NCBI RefSeq assembly: GCF_042453785.1
Contig: NC_091675.1
Location: forward strand, 4,724,501 to 4,788,500
DNA length: 64,000 nucleotides
Reading direction: 5' to 3'
Source: Malus domestica
Taxonomy: Eukaryota > Streptophyta > Magnoliopsida > Rosales > Rosaceae
Below the pieces are notes generated by a model. It did no database searches, had not been told where the DNA came from, and saw nothing but the letters and a program-made list of their open reading frames with translations. Every line of letters starts with the position of its first letter. Position 1 is the stretch's first letter. The translations under genes and the position numbers were made by a program. Positions 46,171 through 59,193 of this stretch are shown here, in pieces.

Positions 46171-47109
46171 GGGGACGTTTGTTTGACCGGATTAAGGGGG
46201 ACAGGACTAGACTAGATTGTAGTCCCTTGTTTGGTCTGGACAAGGATTAGGGTTAATGGGACTAAAGGGGACTCGCCCCGACTGAATGTTTCACTAAACT
46301 TTCTTAAGGAGACCCCTCGATTTCAAGCGGACTGCTAGTCCCGTTCTCTCCCCCACCGCTGATCCCTCATCGTCTCCCTTCTCCTTCGCCCTCTCCATTC
46401 TGATTCGCACCTTCGCCCACTCCCCTGGGTCTTCACTATCCCGCCCAAAAGCCTAAACCCAGACCTCAAACAAAAACTGAAAAACAATCCATTGATTCCC
46501 TTCCTTTCTTCTTTGTTCAATTCACTCTCTTTCTCAGCAAAATCGTCATGGTTGCAATCACCAGACAACCATCACTAGAAGCTTGTCGTCGATCTCCGTG
46601 TTCGTGCACGACCCAGACAAAAGTCGGGACCGAAAGTGTACCAAATGCCCAAGTACCAATTGGGGTTTTCGTCGGTGGTGGGGAAGAAGCTGAGAAACTT
46701 GTGAAATTTAGTAGAAAGTTATGAAATTTGGTATTTGAATTTTGTGATATGTGAGAAACTTGTAAAATTTGGACCTTATGTTTTGTGATTCATGAGAAGC
46801 AGAGGTGGGGTTTGACAGGAAAAGAGGTAGAGGGAGAAGGAAGAGAGGCTTGACACGTGATGGAGAGGTGGGGTTTGACGGGAAAAGAGGTAAGAGGGAG
46901 AAGGAAAAAGATAAAGTAATAGTAAAATATTAATATATAATAAAATATTAATTATATATATTAATTTAATATAAAATAAATATAATATTGTAGTCCTGCT
47001 TAGTCTGACGTTTCATCAAACACTTCACTAAATCAGTCCAGCTTAGTCAGTCTAATTTAGTCCCTGAAACTAGTTTAGTTCGAGACAGTCCGGTACAACA
47101 AATGCACCA
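46171..47109. mobile_element. PIF/Harbinger-like element
   Basis: Left end GGGGACGTTTGTTTGACCGG and right end, inverted, TGGTGCATTTGTTGTACCGG. TAA flanks both ends (46168-46170 and 47110-47112). Subterminal sequence repeats AGTCC and GGACTA motifs in both senses. No transposase. Confidence 0.65.
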
Positions 47110-47548
47110 TAAATTTTAGTAATTGAAAATTAACATTCGTGTAAGAATTGGATAATAACTATATGGTATCTTTGTTAAATAATGCGTGACTAATAAAATA
47201 TAAGATATATCAATGTGAAAGTAATAATTTAACATTTACAAAGTTAATTTAAAAGTTTAACATTATTCTTCAATAATATAGTGTTATGTAAATTTTTATT
47301 CGCATATCAACGAACTAATGAATTGACATATGATGAAAACGGTTTCATGTAAGCAGTCTTCCTCAATTACTACCACTCCATAGCGTAATGGTCGTTGAAA
47401 CGTTAAAACGTTTCGTCCAAGAAATTGAGCGGAGTTACTGAATCGTTTGAGGCGAGAGAGCTGCACGGTTTCTACACAGAGAGTCAACGCTCAATCTCTC
47501 TCCGTCTTCAGCTTTCCGCCAACCGCCATAGACAAGCTGTAATAACAC

Positions 47549-47592
<44 letters not shown>

Positions 47593-47846
47593 AAGAGAAG
47601 AACAAGTCAGATTCTGTAGGGGTCAAATCCGGTCCTATTCTTCTCTTGTACGGCTCAAAATTATTGCACGTCAGAGATAAAAAGCCGAAAAGAAAAAGCG
47701 ATTCCAGGTGCTGTTGGTAGAAGGCACTTTTGGTTCAGCTTGCGTTTGAAGCTTTGCTGGTGAGCTTGAATGAGTAAAGGCTAGGGTCGCCTTTGTGTGT
47801 ATAAAGGCTAGGTGTTTCTTGTTTGCGGTGACGCTGCGAAGGTGAG
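47110..47846. other. promoter and 5' UTR of the Ca2+-ATPase gene
   Basis: Sequence becomes GC-richer from about 47440. It contains a (GA)n tract at 47550-47587. The transcription start is probably between about 47440 and 47700, but no TATA box stands out. Confidence 0.45.
47550..47587. repeat. (GA)n microsatellite in the ATPase leader region
   Basis: Perfect AG dinucleotide repeat of about 37 bases about 260 bases upstream of the ATG, typical of plant 5' UTRs. Confidence 0.85.
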
Positions 47847-50800
47847 ATGGAGAACTATTTGAACGAGAACTTCGATGTGAAGGCGAAGAACTCGTCGGAG
47901 GAGGCGCTTCAGAGATGGAGGAGGCTCTGTGGATTTGTGAAGAATCGGAAACGGAGGTTCAGATTCACTGCTAATTTCTCCAAGCGGTTTGAGGCCGAGG
48001 TCATTCGACGCTCCAATCATGTATAAATCGGCTCCTCTTTTTGTTTATTTTTCTATCTTTTTTCTTATGTCCTGTTTGGTTCCTGAGAAAATTTTCATTT
48101 TTGGAATTTTTTAGTGTTTTTTGTTTGTTGTTAGTTGCCTTTGATCCTAGTGCTACAATCGATCCAATCTTATAATTTGGACAGTTAATCTGTAATTCTA
48201 ATTAATTAGTGTTCCTTTCCTGCGTGCTTGTGGATTTACACTTCAGCTGGTTTACATGCTTTAACAAGTGTAATGTATATAGAAAGTTGGGGCAGATCCT
48301 GAGGAGATGCTTTAATTGCCAGGAAAATCACATCTCCGTATTCGAAAATATTTCGATGATAGGTTTACCCAAGGGAGGGAAAAATTCTGGACTCAGTGTT
48401 GTCTGAAATTTGAGATTACTTGTTTCTGGTGCATGGTGAATTAGCCATGCTGTTCGCAGATCCATTGCAGCTTGAAATTGCCATTTTGTATTGTCTCATC
48501 TTGCGGAATGTCGAAAAGAAAACACTGACCAAGTAAATACATGTAACTGGGTTTGATTAATGGGATATGGAATGTAATACTACGATAATGCGTAAAAGGA
48601 TTTAACAGCTTTCTGAACCATGTATGGTGAACCGTAGTTGCTGTACTATGGAATTAAGGTCTACCGTCTTCCTTAAACAGAAATTGGGCAGATATCCGTT
48701 GTACTTAATGGGGGTCGTAACTAGTAAACGTTTATATTCATGAGCATATTTTATGTAGAAAATATATCTTTTGATGTCTTGTAAAAGAAAAGTTTTATTT
48801 CTCACTGTGTTGTCCTTTGTTCTTCTTCGGTGGAAATAACAGGAGAAGTTTAGAGTTGCAGTTTTGGTTTCACAAGCTGCGCTTCAGTTTATCCATGGTT
48901 AGAATCTTAACGTACTCAGTCCTGAAGTTGGTTATACTGTAAATTTAAAAACAATATTTCTATCTGTTTTGTATGTTTATTTGGTTTTCAACCTTCAATG
49001 TGTGCAGGCTTAAGTTTGCCCAGTGATTATACCGTACCTGAGGAAGTCAAAGCTGCGGGGTTTCAAATTTGTGCTGATGAGGTTGGATCGATTGTTGAAG
49101 GCCGTGATGTGAAAAAGCTGAAAAGTCATGGTGGTGTGGAGACTATCACAGACAAGCTTGGAACATCAAGTATCAATGGAATTTCTACTTCTGAGAAAAT
49201 GCTGCATAAGAGAAAAGAAATATATGGAGTTAATAAATTTGCTGAAAAACCATCCCGTGGATTTCTTGTTTATGTGTGGGAAGCCCTTCAAGACACTACC
49301 CTCATGATACTTGCATTTTGTGCCCTTGTATCTCTGCTTGTTGGGATAATGACAGAAGGTTGGCCAAAGGGTGCCCACGATGGACTTGGAATTGTTGCGA
49401 GCATTTTGCTTGTTGTATTTGTCACTGCAACTAGTGATTATAAGCAATCCCTGCAGTTCAAGGACTTGGAGAAGGAGAAGAAAAAAATTACAGTTCAGGC
49501 TACTAGAGATGGATTCAGACAGAAGCTGTCCATATATGAACTACTTCCTGGTGACATTGTTCATCTTTCTATTGGAGATCTGGTCCCAGCTGATGGACTT
49601 TTTGTTTCTGGGTTTTCTGTGCTGATAAATGAATCCAGTTTAACTGGAGAGAGTGAACCGGTTAAAGTCAATTCTGATCATCCTTTTCTCCTGTCTGGAA
49701 CTAAAGTTCAAGATGGATCATGCAAGATGCTTGTAACTACGGTTGGAATGAGAACCCAGTGGGGTAAACTGATGGCTACTCTCAGTGAAGGAGGAGATGA
49801 CGAAACCCCCTTGCAGGTTAAACTAAATGGTGTGGCAAGCATCATTGGGAAAATAGGCCTGTTTTTTGCTGTTGTGACATTTTCTGTGTTGGTTCAAGGA
49901 TTGTTCAGCCGCAAGCTTCAAGAAGGATCCCACTTGATCTGGTCTGGAGATGACGCATTGGAAATCTTGGAATATTTTGCTATAGCTGTTACAATTGTAG
50001 TTGTTGCTGTTCCCGAAGGTTTGCCTTTGGCTGTGACATTGAGTCTTGCTTTTGCCATGAAGAAGATGATGAACGATAAGGCACTAGTCAGGCATTTGGC
50101 CGCTTGTGAGACAATGGGATCAGCCACAACTATCTGCAGTGACAAGACTGGGACACTAACAACTAACCACATGACTGTTGTGAAAGCTTGCATTTGTGGG
50201 AAAATCAGAGATGTGGGAACCTCTGAGGAAGCTTCTAACTTGGCCTCCATAGTTCCTGGCGCTGGTTTGAGACTCATACTTCAATCTATTTTTAACAACA
50301 CTGGAGGAGAAGTTGTTAAAAACAAAGATGGCAAGATTGAGTTACTTGGAACACCCACTGAGACTGCTATTTTGGAATTTGGGATGTTGCTTGGCGGTGA
50401 TTGCAAGGCAGAACGGGAAGCATCAAAAGTTGTTAAAATTGAGCCCTTCAATTCTCATAAGAAGCGAATGGGTGTTGTTCTAGAGCTTCCTGAAGGTGGC
50501 TTCCGGGTGCACACTAAAGGTGCTTCTGAGATAATATTAGCTGCATGTGACAAATTCATGGGCCCAGATGGCGAGGTTGTTCCACTCGATAAAGCATCCA
50601 TTGATCTTTTCAGTGGCATCATTAAACGTTTTGCTAGTGAAGCCCTTAGAACTCTCTGCCTTGCATACATGGAGGTTGGCAATGAGTTCTCAGCTGAAAG
50701 TCCTATTCCCGCCTCAGGGTACACGTGTATAGGCATTGTGGGTATCAAAGATCCAGTTCGTCCTGGTGTCAAGGAGTCCGTTGCAATTTGTAGGTCTGCT

Positions 50801-52572
50801 GGTATTACAGTCAGAATGGTTACTGGAGACAACATAAACACTGCAAAAGCAATTGCAATAGAATGTGGAATTTTGACCGATGGGGGTTTGGCAATTGAAG
50901 GCCCAGAATTTCGTGAGAAGAGTGAGGAGGAATTGCAAAAAATTATTCCAGAACTTCAGGTACGGTCTTATTTTTCTGGAAAGACACTTACACGGAAACA
51001 TGTAATCAAAATTTCAAAAATACCGCCAGTGAGCTGTTACAGAAACATTTAGTTAATTTATTATCATCTGATCAGGTTATGGCTCGATCTTCACCAATGG
51101 ATAAGCATACCCTAGTAAGACACCTAAGGACCACTTTTCAAGAAGTTGTTGCCGTGACAGGTGATGGTACAAACGATGCTCCAGCACTTCATGAAGCTGA
51201 TATAGGGCTTGCAATGGGCATTGCTGGAACTGAGGTATTTACCATGATGTTGCTCCTTTTTGTGTCCTAATAAAAGCCTCTCTCTCACTCTCTCAAATCA
51301 TAAAGTCACACATTTTCACAGATGATTTTCCTTTTTTTTATAGATATAACATGCTAAAGACAGACAACTCTTTTACTTCGTAGGTAGTTTTTAGAGAAAA
51401 GTTCCATCTCTATTTTGATTGATGAGCTTATTACTAAATTGAGGTATCAGAAGGCTGCAAAAAGGTTGGGTTGGAAAGTGGTGGTGGTGGTAAGAGACTA
51501 AATCATATTAGGTTAAATATGGATAATACAAGAAAGAAGTGATTCCTTTGCCCAAGGAAGGGTCGTTTACTCTCTTCTTCTCATGTGTTGAACCTTTTTG
51601 ATATTAAGATAATTAAGCGCATGCTAATCATCTCAGGTAGCAAAAGAAAGTGCTGATGTGATAATTCTGGATGATAACTTCTCTACAATTGTGACTGTCG
51701 CCAAATGGGGACGTTCAGTGTACTTGAACATACAGAAATTTGTTCAGTTCCAGTTAACGGTTAATGTGGTTGCACTTATTGTCAACTTTTCTTCTGCCTG
51801 TTTAACCGGTAAGCACACTGACATTTTCTTTCTTATTTAAGTTTCTTTTTCTTTCTCATGACAATATTGTGGCTCACTTTTTGGTTTGGGGTTGATAACG
51901 CACATAGGAAATACACCGCTTACTGCTGTACAGCTTCTCTGGGTCAACATGATCATGGACACTCTAGGAGCCCTTGCATTAGCCACTGAGCCGCCTAATG
52001 ATGATTTGATGAAGAGAACACCAGTTGGTAGGACAGGAAACTTCATCACTAATGTGATGTGGAGGAATATCCTCGGGCAGTCCCTGTATCAGTTTGTGAT
52101 ATTATGGTTTCTACAGACCAGAGGAAAAGAAGCTTTCCATGTTGTCGGCCCAGACTCTGATTTGATCTTGAACACCCTTATCTTCAACTCATTTGTGTTT
52201 TGTCAGGTAATTATGAATTATCGGGGGATTGATTTACTCGTATTGCGTTAGTCCATGAATCGGAGTATTTGAAACAGTAGAATTCGAATTCAGGAAAGAC
52301 TACTCACCCTCGTACGCTGTTTCCTTCTTCAGGTTTTCAATGAGATCAGCTCGAGGGAAATGGAGAAGATAAACGTCTTCAAGGGCATAACGCAGAACTA
52401 CGTTTTCGTGTCTGTCCTCTCTGCCACTGTTATCTTTCAAATCATAATCATCGAGTTCCTGGGTACATTCGCAAGCACATATCCTCTAAGTTTGAAGCAA
52501 TGGTTTGTTAGCGTTGCGCTTGGGTTCCTTGGCATGCCGGTGTCAGCAGCTCTGAAATTCATCCCCGTGTAA
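47847..52572 (+). CDS. ACA1: autoinhibited P-type IIB Ca2+-ATPase (ACA1/ACA2 clade)
   Basis: Seven exons in phase: 47847-48020, 48843-48897, 49008-50959, 51076-51234, 51637-51808, 51908-52206 and 52333-52572, giving 1,016 residues, as in ACA1 (about 1,020). The N-terminus ([20 protein letters not shown], then [20 protein letters not shown]) is the calmodulin-binding autoinhibitory region of plant IIB pumps. TGES lies at about 289-292, PEGLP at 412-416, the phosphorylated aspartate in DKTGT at about 455, and TGDGTNDAP at about 755-763. The protein pumps Ca2+ out of the cytosol, activated by Ca2+-calmodulin; members of this clade sit in plasma membrane, ER or plastid envelope. Intron 1 of 822 bases follows the calmodulin-binding exon. 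The SAT32-like and CUE genes downstream match the Arabidopsis ACA1 neighbourhood. Confidence 0.95.
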
Positions 52573-53439
52573 GCGAGAGAGGAGATCGGCTGGGAACTTG
52601 AATAGGTACTTCTACGCTTGCCTACCGATGGAGGTTTTGTTATGGCATCATTTCAAAGATCATTCTTTCGATTCTGTAAAGTCGAACAGCTAGCAAATTC
52701 AAGGCTAAATGACACTGAACGGAGGCGTCACGTGATATAATGATATTAATGTGAGAATACACTCCGGTTACGTACATAGTTTTGTGTGAAAATGACATCA
52801 TAAGAGGATATTTGTATTCGATCTAAATTTCAAAGTTTGATTAATTAGAAAAGGAACAATTAATTTTTTATTTTATTTTTAATAAAAAGGAGACCAGTTG
52901 ATGGTTTTATCACGGCAGTCTACCATTCCAGAGGTCGAGAAGACTCAAAAGCATTTTAGCCTCCTCTTAACCATCACCGTGCAATTCACTTGTGTTAGGA
53001 TTGTAACTTAGGATGTGCCGGATGAATATGGATCTGGAACTCATTCCCAACTATTGGACCATCTCGTCGTGATTAAAAAGTAACCATTAATTAACTTTGT
53101 CAAAATATGATTAGCATAGAAAAACCTATTGATCCCACAATGTCTTGGGTTTGCTGACACCTCAGCACTACACAGCCAACCAACCAAAATGCTTATAAGG
53201 AAGAACATAGTAGGGCCCGCCTAGAAAAACATACCCCAAACATTCAAACAAATCAAATCTTTACAAAACTCTCTTGAATTTTGATGGCCAACATGCAACA
53301 CAAACGCATGAAATCTCACCAAGGCACCTCATCTCTTCTCTTTCCCATTTACTATTTACTATTTATCAACAGAATCACTTCTCTGCTGTAACTGAAGAAT
53401 TTTCTACAACATTTACTGCACCTTTTGGGTTATTTACTT
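52573..53439. other. 3' UTR of ACA1 and spacer
   Basis: Non-coding, AT-rich. It holds the 3' ends of ACA1 (+) and of cyclin copy A (-), which are convergent. Confidence 0.45.
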
Positions 53440-54649
53440 TCAACCACCTAACCGCTCCTGCATTAGATGGTACAAGAAAAACACAGCGTCCTGCAACACA
53501 AGGGCCAACAAGTCCAAGATTAATCAACCCATTAAGCAAAATCCAGTCTTTAATCCATTTGATTAACCAACTAATGAGATTAATTAACGAACCAAAAAAA
53601 CTCACAGTTTCCAAAAAATTCAAATCAGGAACCGATATCCTGACATTCAATGATTCATTAGTTAAATTCTGATCCAATGCCATTAAGGTGGCGGCAGCTG
53701 CTACGGCGGACGGCCGATGATGCATTAAATTGATCTCTAACGTTCAAGAACAAACGTAATTAATTCGTAATTACCATCTAAATCAACCAAAAAAAAAAAC
53801 AAATTAATTGATTAAGTGATCAATTAATCCATGTAAATAACAGAAATACCTGTCATTACAGAACGGAGGTGTGCTGCAATCTGAAATTTCACATCTGGTG
53901 GAAATTCTTGCCATAACTTGGAGACCAAGTAATCGAGAAACGCGAAGGGTGTGATTATATCCATGTCCCATCCTAATGCTGTCACCACCCCGTGCGCCTT
54001 TTGTACAATAGATCCCGTTGCAAAGAAGTAATCTCCGTCTTCGTGTTGTGACAGCGGTGGGAGCATCATCCTCTCCGTCCATGCCGCCAACGAAAGGCAG
54101 GCCACCGAAAGCAATCTAATTTCAGGTCTTTCTTCTACAATCTGCAGAAAAAAGAAAAATTAATCAATTCATTAATACTAATAAAATTTCTAATTAAATC
54201 AAAATGTAAACAAAATCTTACAGGCGTGGCGATGGACGTCAGAGAAATGAACCGATCGAAGTATGTAACGAACAAGTATACTACTGTTGAGGATTGAAAC
54301 CCAAATGCTGCTGTTTTCTGAATTTCAAGAAACACCAGAATAAACTCCCGACTGAAACTTCACAAACGTTAGTTCAAATGGATCGAAATTTCGAAAACAA
54401 GAAATGGGGTTTTGGAGTTTTGAGACTAACGTTGAGAGCCCATGTGATGGATTCCGATCGAACTTCCAAAACCCAGTTGGGAATGATCAAAGCTTCATCT
54501 CTCTGGAACCCGAATCCGATCTCTATGTCGATTAAGTTGTTGATGCCGTCATCTGGGTTTTCAACTGGCACCTCATCGTACAAAAATTCAGGATTTTCTT
54601 GGCAAGAAAGGTCCGGCGATAAAGGATCATCGTCATTGCCACCGTCCAT
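53440..54649 (-). CDS. D-type cyclin, CYCD5-like, copy A (divergent)
   Basis: Five exons: 54431-54649, 54222-54317, 53850-54141, 53606-53736 and 53440-53490, in phase, 262 residues. LSCQE (15-19) is the LxCxE retinoblastoma-binding motif of D cyclins. The cyclin box runs from about 55 (IIPNWVLEV, VTYFDRFISL, RLLSVACLSLAA). CYCD5-type context follows (PPLSQHE, ITPFAFLDYLVSKL, then INLMHHRPSAVAAAA). D cyclins activate CDKA and drive G1/S entry. In this copy the cyclin-box lysine after SLAA is tryptophan and the glutamate before the conserved LxW block is alanine; copy B keeps both. The two positions correspond to K112 and E141 of human cyclin D1, needed for CDK contact. The gene is tandem with copy B and shares its exon structure. 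Confidence 0.82.
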
Positions 54650-55506
54650 TGTTTCTTTCTTGGCAAGAAAGCTCTGGAAAAGCTAGTAGAAATGGAATCA
54701 AATGATATGAACTCAGTGAGTCAACCCAGTACTGAAGCCAAAGATTTGGAGAGAAAATGGTTGACCAGCAAAGACTGTATAGGACTGAATATATTTGTAG
54801 TGAAAGTGAATGCAGAGACGTGAAACCGTTTTGACAGTTACAGATTAACAGAATTAGGGTTTCTAATTTAGGAATATCAGTGTTTGTATATCAATTTATT
54901 AACTTATATATAGAAGGGTATTAGATTTAGTACCACAAACATGAATGCTAGGTGTTTGGGCATAGACTTGTGTGCGCGATTGATCCTAGCATTTCTCATA
55001 TTAATTTGCTGCATTGTTTTCCCGAGAGCATATTTTGCTTCGGCATCTCAGATTAACAGTCAGTTTCACCGGCTTCAAGTTTTCAACCTTCGTTGAAAAT
55101 GCCCAAACGATACTCGAACTAGATTGTATTTATACAACTCGGTTTATCTGTACTCGATTTAATTTTTGTGTTAAACAAAGAAAATCTTACGGACGACGTG
55201 ACCATTCAACCGCACATACAATACAAGGCATCCTACCTCCGAATTTAAGTCTCTCCCACCCCCTTGTGTTTGCTGCCCTAGCGAGCGCCCGAACTGAAGA
55301 TTCTTTCCTCAAAGTAACTCCACTCCACCATTGGAATTTCTACACCAGAACAGAATTACTCTTCTCTAATGTAATCTGATGTAGCTGAAAAATTCTCTAC
55401 AACATCCACCCATGGGGCTCGAATCAAACTGCATGAGTGATCAATTGGTTTTTACAGACTTCTCTGCTGGAACTGAAGAATTATCTACAACATTTACTGG
55501 GATCGA
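54650..55506. other. spacer between the tandem cyclins
   Basis: Promoter of copy A plus 3' region of copy B. Short stretches around TCTCTACAAC and ACTGAAGAA recur at about 53385-53412, 55385-55405 and 55462-55492, traces of the tandem duplication. Confidence 0.5.
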
Positions 55507-56828
55507 TCAGTCCTTCAAACTCTTCAGCTCCTTCTCCTGCATTCGATTGTAGCAGAAAATCACAGCTTCCTGTAACAAGAAGGCCAAAAACCCGAAGATC
55601 GATCAAACCCATCAATCAAAATCTAATTTTAGGCTACATAAAAGGCCCGCAAGTCCCAACATTTAATCTACATGAACATCAACTAGTTAATGATAAAATG
55701 GCTAAAAAAAAGACTCACAATTTCCAAAAATTTCAGTTCTGATACAGAGTTTATCTTTAATTCCAATGCTTCTTTTGTTAGTTTCTGATCCAATGCCATC
55801 AAAGTGGCCGCGGCTGCTACAGCGGACGGTCGTTGATGCATTGAATTAATCTCTACATTAACATTAAAACGTAATTAACTAACCATCTAAATCAACTCAC
55901 AGTTAATTAAGTGATCAAATAGAAATAGAAATACCTGTGATTATGGAAAGGAGGAGGCCTGCAATCTTGGATTTTACATCAGATAGAGATTCTTGGCACA
56001 ACTTGGAGACGAAGTAATCGATAAACGAGAAGGGTGTAATCATATTCATCTTCCATTCCAGTGCTCCCAACACCGTAAGCTCCATTCTCTGAATCAGTTT
56101 TACTTCAAAAAGGTGAGGATTTTCGACTTCGTACTGTGACAGTGATGGAATGTTCTGCTCGTCCATCTTTGCAGCCAGAGATAGACACGCCACTGAAAGT
56201 AATCTAACCACAGCTTCTTTATTATTAACCTGCAAACACATGAACCGCGTCGTTACACAATCGCTATTTAAAACACTGAATGGAATACAAATGTACAAAA
56301 CACATTGGCATTATCGTTTGGACAAAGCCCGAAAAGGGGAAAACTAAATCTTACAGGGATTTGTCTCAGGGAAATGAACCGATCAAAGTATGTCATGCAC
56401 AGATATGCTGTTCTGGGATGAAATCCAAGAGCCCTTCTTCTCTGAAATCCGAGAAACACCAATGACAGGAACACAATCAAATTCCCATTCGAAACAACTT
56501 TTTGGATCGAAACTTGGAAAACAAGAAATTGGGTTTTTGAGATTAGATAGAGACTAACTTGGAGAACCCATGTGATGGATTCCACTCGAGCGTTCAAAAC
56601 CCAAATGGGAATCACCAAATCTTCGTCTTTCTCGAACCCAAATTCGATCTCTCTGAGAATTAAGTTCTGCAAGTGGTCTTCTTCCAGTGCAAAGCCATCA
56701 CAATAGTTGTTGAGATTGAGGATTGGTTTGTCTTCTCCACAATCTCCGTTGAAGAAAAAGCTGTCACTTTCTCGGCAAGAAAGGTCCCGCGATAAAGGAT
56801 CACCATTTTCGTCTCTTTTTCTCTTCAT
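55507..56828 (-). CDS. D-type cyclin, CYCD5-like, copy B
   Basis: Five exons: 56559-56828, 56355-56441, 55935-56229, 55719-55852 and 55507-55569, in phase, 282 residues. LSCRE (16-20) is the LxCxE motif. The cyclin box includes MTYFDRFISL, VRLLSVACLSLAAKMDEQN, and RMELTVLGALEWKM, with the CDK-contact lysine and glutamate present. The segment PSLSQYE and MITPFSFIDYF resemble Arabidopsis CYCD5;1. Expected role is CDKA activation at G1/S in the nucleus. Both copies are shorter at the C-terminus than typical D cyclins (about 300-380 residues) and may lack the usual PEST-rich tail. Divergently placed from nothing nearby; same strand as copy A, about 860 bases apart. Confidence 0.88.
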
Positions 56829-59193
56829 TTTTTTCCTTTCTAACTGTTTGCTGCATTTCCACCAAGAAAATCTAGTGCGAACAGAGTCGGATAATATAAT
56901 CCCAGGACTGAATAATCCGAGATTTGGAGTGAAAAAAAATGGTTGACCAGCAAGACTGGAGAGGTTGAGATGGAGACGAAATGGGGTAGTTTAGCAATGA
57001 TGTGACACCGTACGTTTTAACGGTTGCAGATTCAACGGAAATGTGAAATGGGAATTGTTATGGATGAATATCTGTTTGTCCAGAGCCTATAGGAATTTGG
57101 CCTAGGTTTCATTTGAATGTGATTTTAAAATGACTGAAAGCACTTTTAGAGAATATTTTTACCAAAAACGTTTTTATTTATTTTAAGAGTGCATCCAAAC
57201 GAGTACATAGTTAACAAAAAGTGCTTATGATTAGAAGCACTTTTTATGTGACGTATTTAAAATAAAATGTGGTACATAACATTTGAACGAACATGTCGTT
57301 GATTTTACAAGATAAGAATGATATTTGACGGTATTTAAAAGTAATTAATTGCACATTGTTATGCATTTGAACTTTTTATAAATTGGAGTGAGTATTAGCT
57401 TTGGTACAATGTCATTCTCGGTACAGCCTTAGTGTTATACCTATTTCGTGGAAGTCCTTGTATCTAACTCTCATAATATTATAATTATATTAGTTACGAA
57501 AGATTTCTTAGTATGTTATGATATATCTTATTTTTTGGAGCATAAATTATTTTCAATTATTTTTGTAGTTTTTGCTCAAAATACGCAAGAGGGATCCTCC
57601 TGAATTTTGTCCAATCCATATTGTCCGAGCAAGTAATCTCGCTCCGATGTCCAAAATCCAAGTTGGTTGGGCTGTTCGGCCCAAAAAACCCCAATATTTT
57701 TGCTTTTGTTTCGTCCTCAGGCTGCATCGTCGACGTTGAGTTTTGCGTGTTGCCTGTTGCGTGTTGTGGTACATCGTATCAATCGCAACCACAACTTAAC
57801 CAAGTGACCAACGTGTCCACGAACTATTGGCTGTAGAACGTGTGTTTGTAAATTATCACGTCATGTCATATATAAAATCAATTGTAATACGACCACGTGA
57901 ACCGTATGAACATCACACTAAAATTCAACCATGGCCAAGAAGCAGACTTGGATTGAATCACGCCTTCTTAATTCTTCTTTTTATCTCTTCCCTCGTACTT
58001 GAACGGTTACGGTTCACGTCAATATGTGAGAGAAGGATAGGGAAGATGATAATAGTAAGGGAGAGAATTCTACTTCATCCAAGAGGCAGTTTCCAACCAG
58101 AAAGGAAACTTTTTGCTTCAGTCACGTGTCTCTTTCAAAACTCACATATCACATGTGCTTCACTTATATGTGACTCTAGTTATTCACGGACACATATTAA
58201 GTTTATGACAACAAAATAAATAAATAAAATTAAGCTTATACATGTCATTCAATAATTTGGGTGCAAGATTTAATCTCTCTCCTGGTGGTCTGCCATCTTC
58301 CAAACTCAGGAGCATTTTTGCTTACTACATACACCTAATCATTTGACATGTGTAATTTCACTTAACTTTGGTTATTTTTTTTTAAATTGAAAATGTAACA
58401 TTTAATGTCAAAATTAAGATAATTAGGTGTATTATGAAATATATATAATTGTTATAACATATGGTGCCCGGCAAAAATGCTCTCTCCAAACTCGCGGGTG
58501 GAACAACTCCAACCCCATAATCTTATCACAAGCGTCATCAAATTGAGCGGTTCACAACGCGCCACGTCGTAACCCATACGATTTCATAGAGAAATTTTTA
58601 GTTGTAACAGGAACACAAGTGATACACCATGTGTTTTAATAGGAATTGTGAGAAATTTTATTTTTTAAATTATTAACTTTTTAGCACACATATCCCACTA
58701 TTTATTTAGAAACACGTGGTTTAACATTATGTGTACCGATCATACTGAAAAATCTATCGATTCCGTGAACCTGATTTACACATGTTAGCACCCGAATATC
58801 CCTTGCATCCAAACTTAAACATTCCCTTTTTAAAATTCCACCAAGCAAATGCGAAAGCACGAAACTTGGCTCCTTACGAAATCAAATGTTCCAGATTTCA
58901 ATTTTCCCCAAATTTTGATTTCTAAGCGGAAAGAGGTATTTTAGCCCCAAATCAGGAAACCCTAATTCTATTAATGGCTGAATTGCTCTCGGGATTTTCT
59001 GAATCGCAGTTTTTTCTCGTCTCCGACCAATTCGATTTTGCTCATCTCGTCAGATTTTCTTCTCTTTGGCAGCGCTCTCCTCCTCCGTTTCCTCCTTCTA
59101 AGATTTTCAGTCGCCCTTGTAAATTTTTCTGACGGAGAAAGCGCACTAGGGATTTAGAAAGTATAGTAAGGATCCCCCATACGATTCACAGTT
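56829..59193. other. intergenic region upstream of cyclin B and SAT32
   Basis: Divergent promoter region. About 57100-57250 holds a MITE-like hairpin (AAAGTGCTT and AAGCACTTT). The stretch just left of 59194 is probably SAT32 leader. No gene found. Confidence 0.4.
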
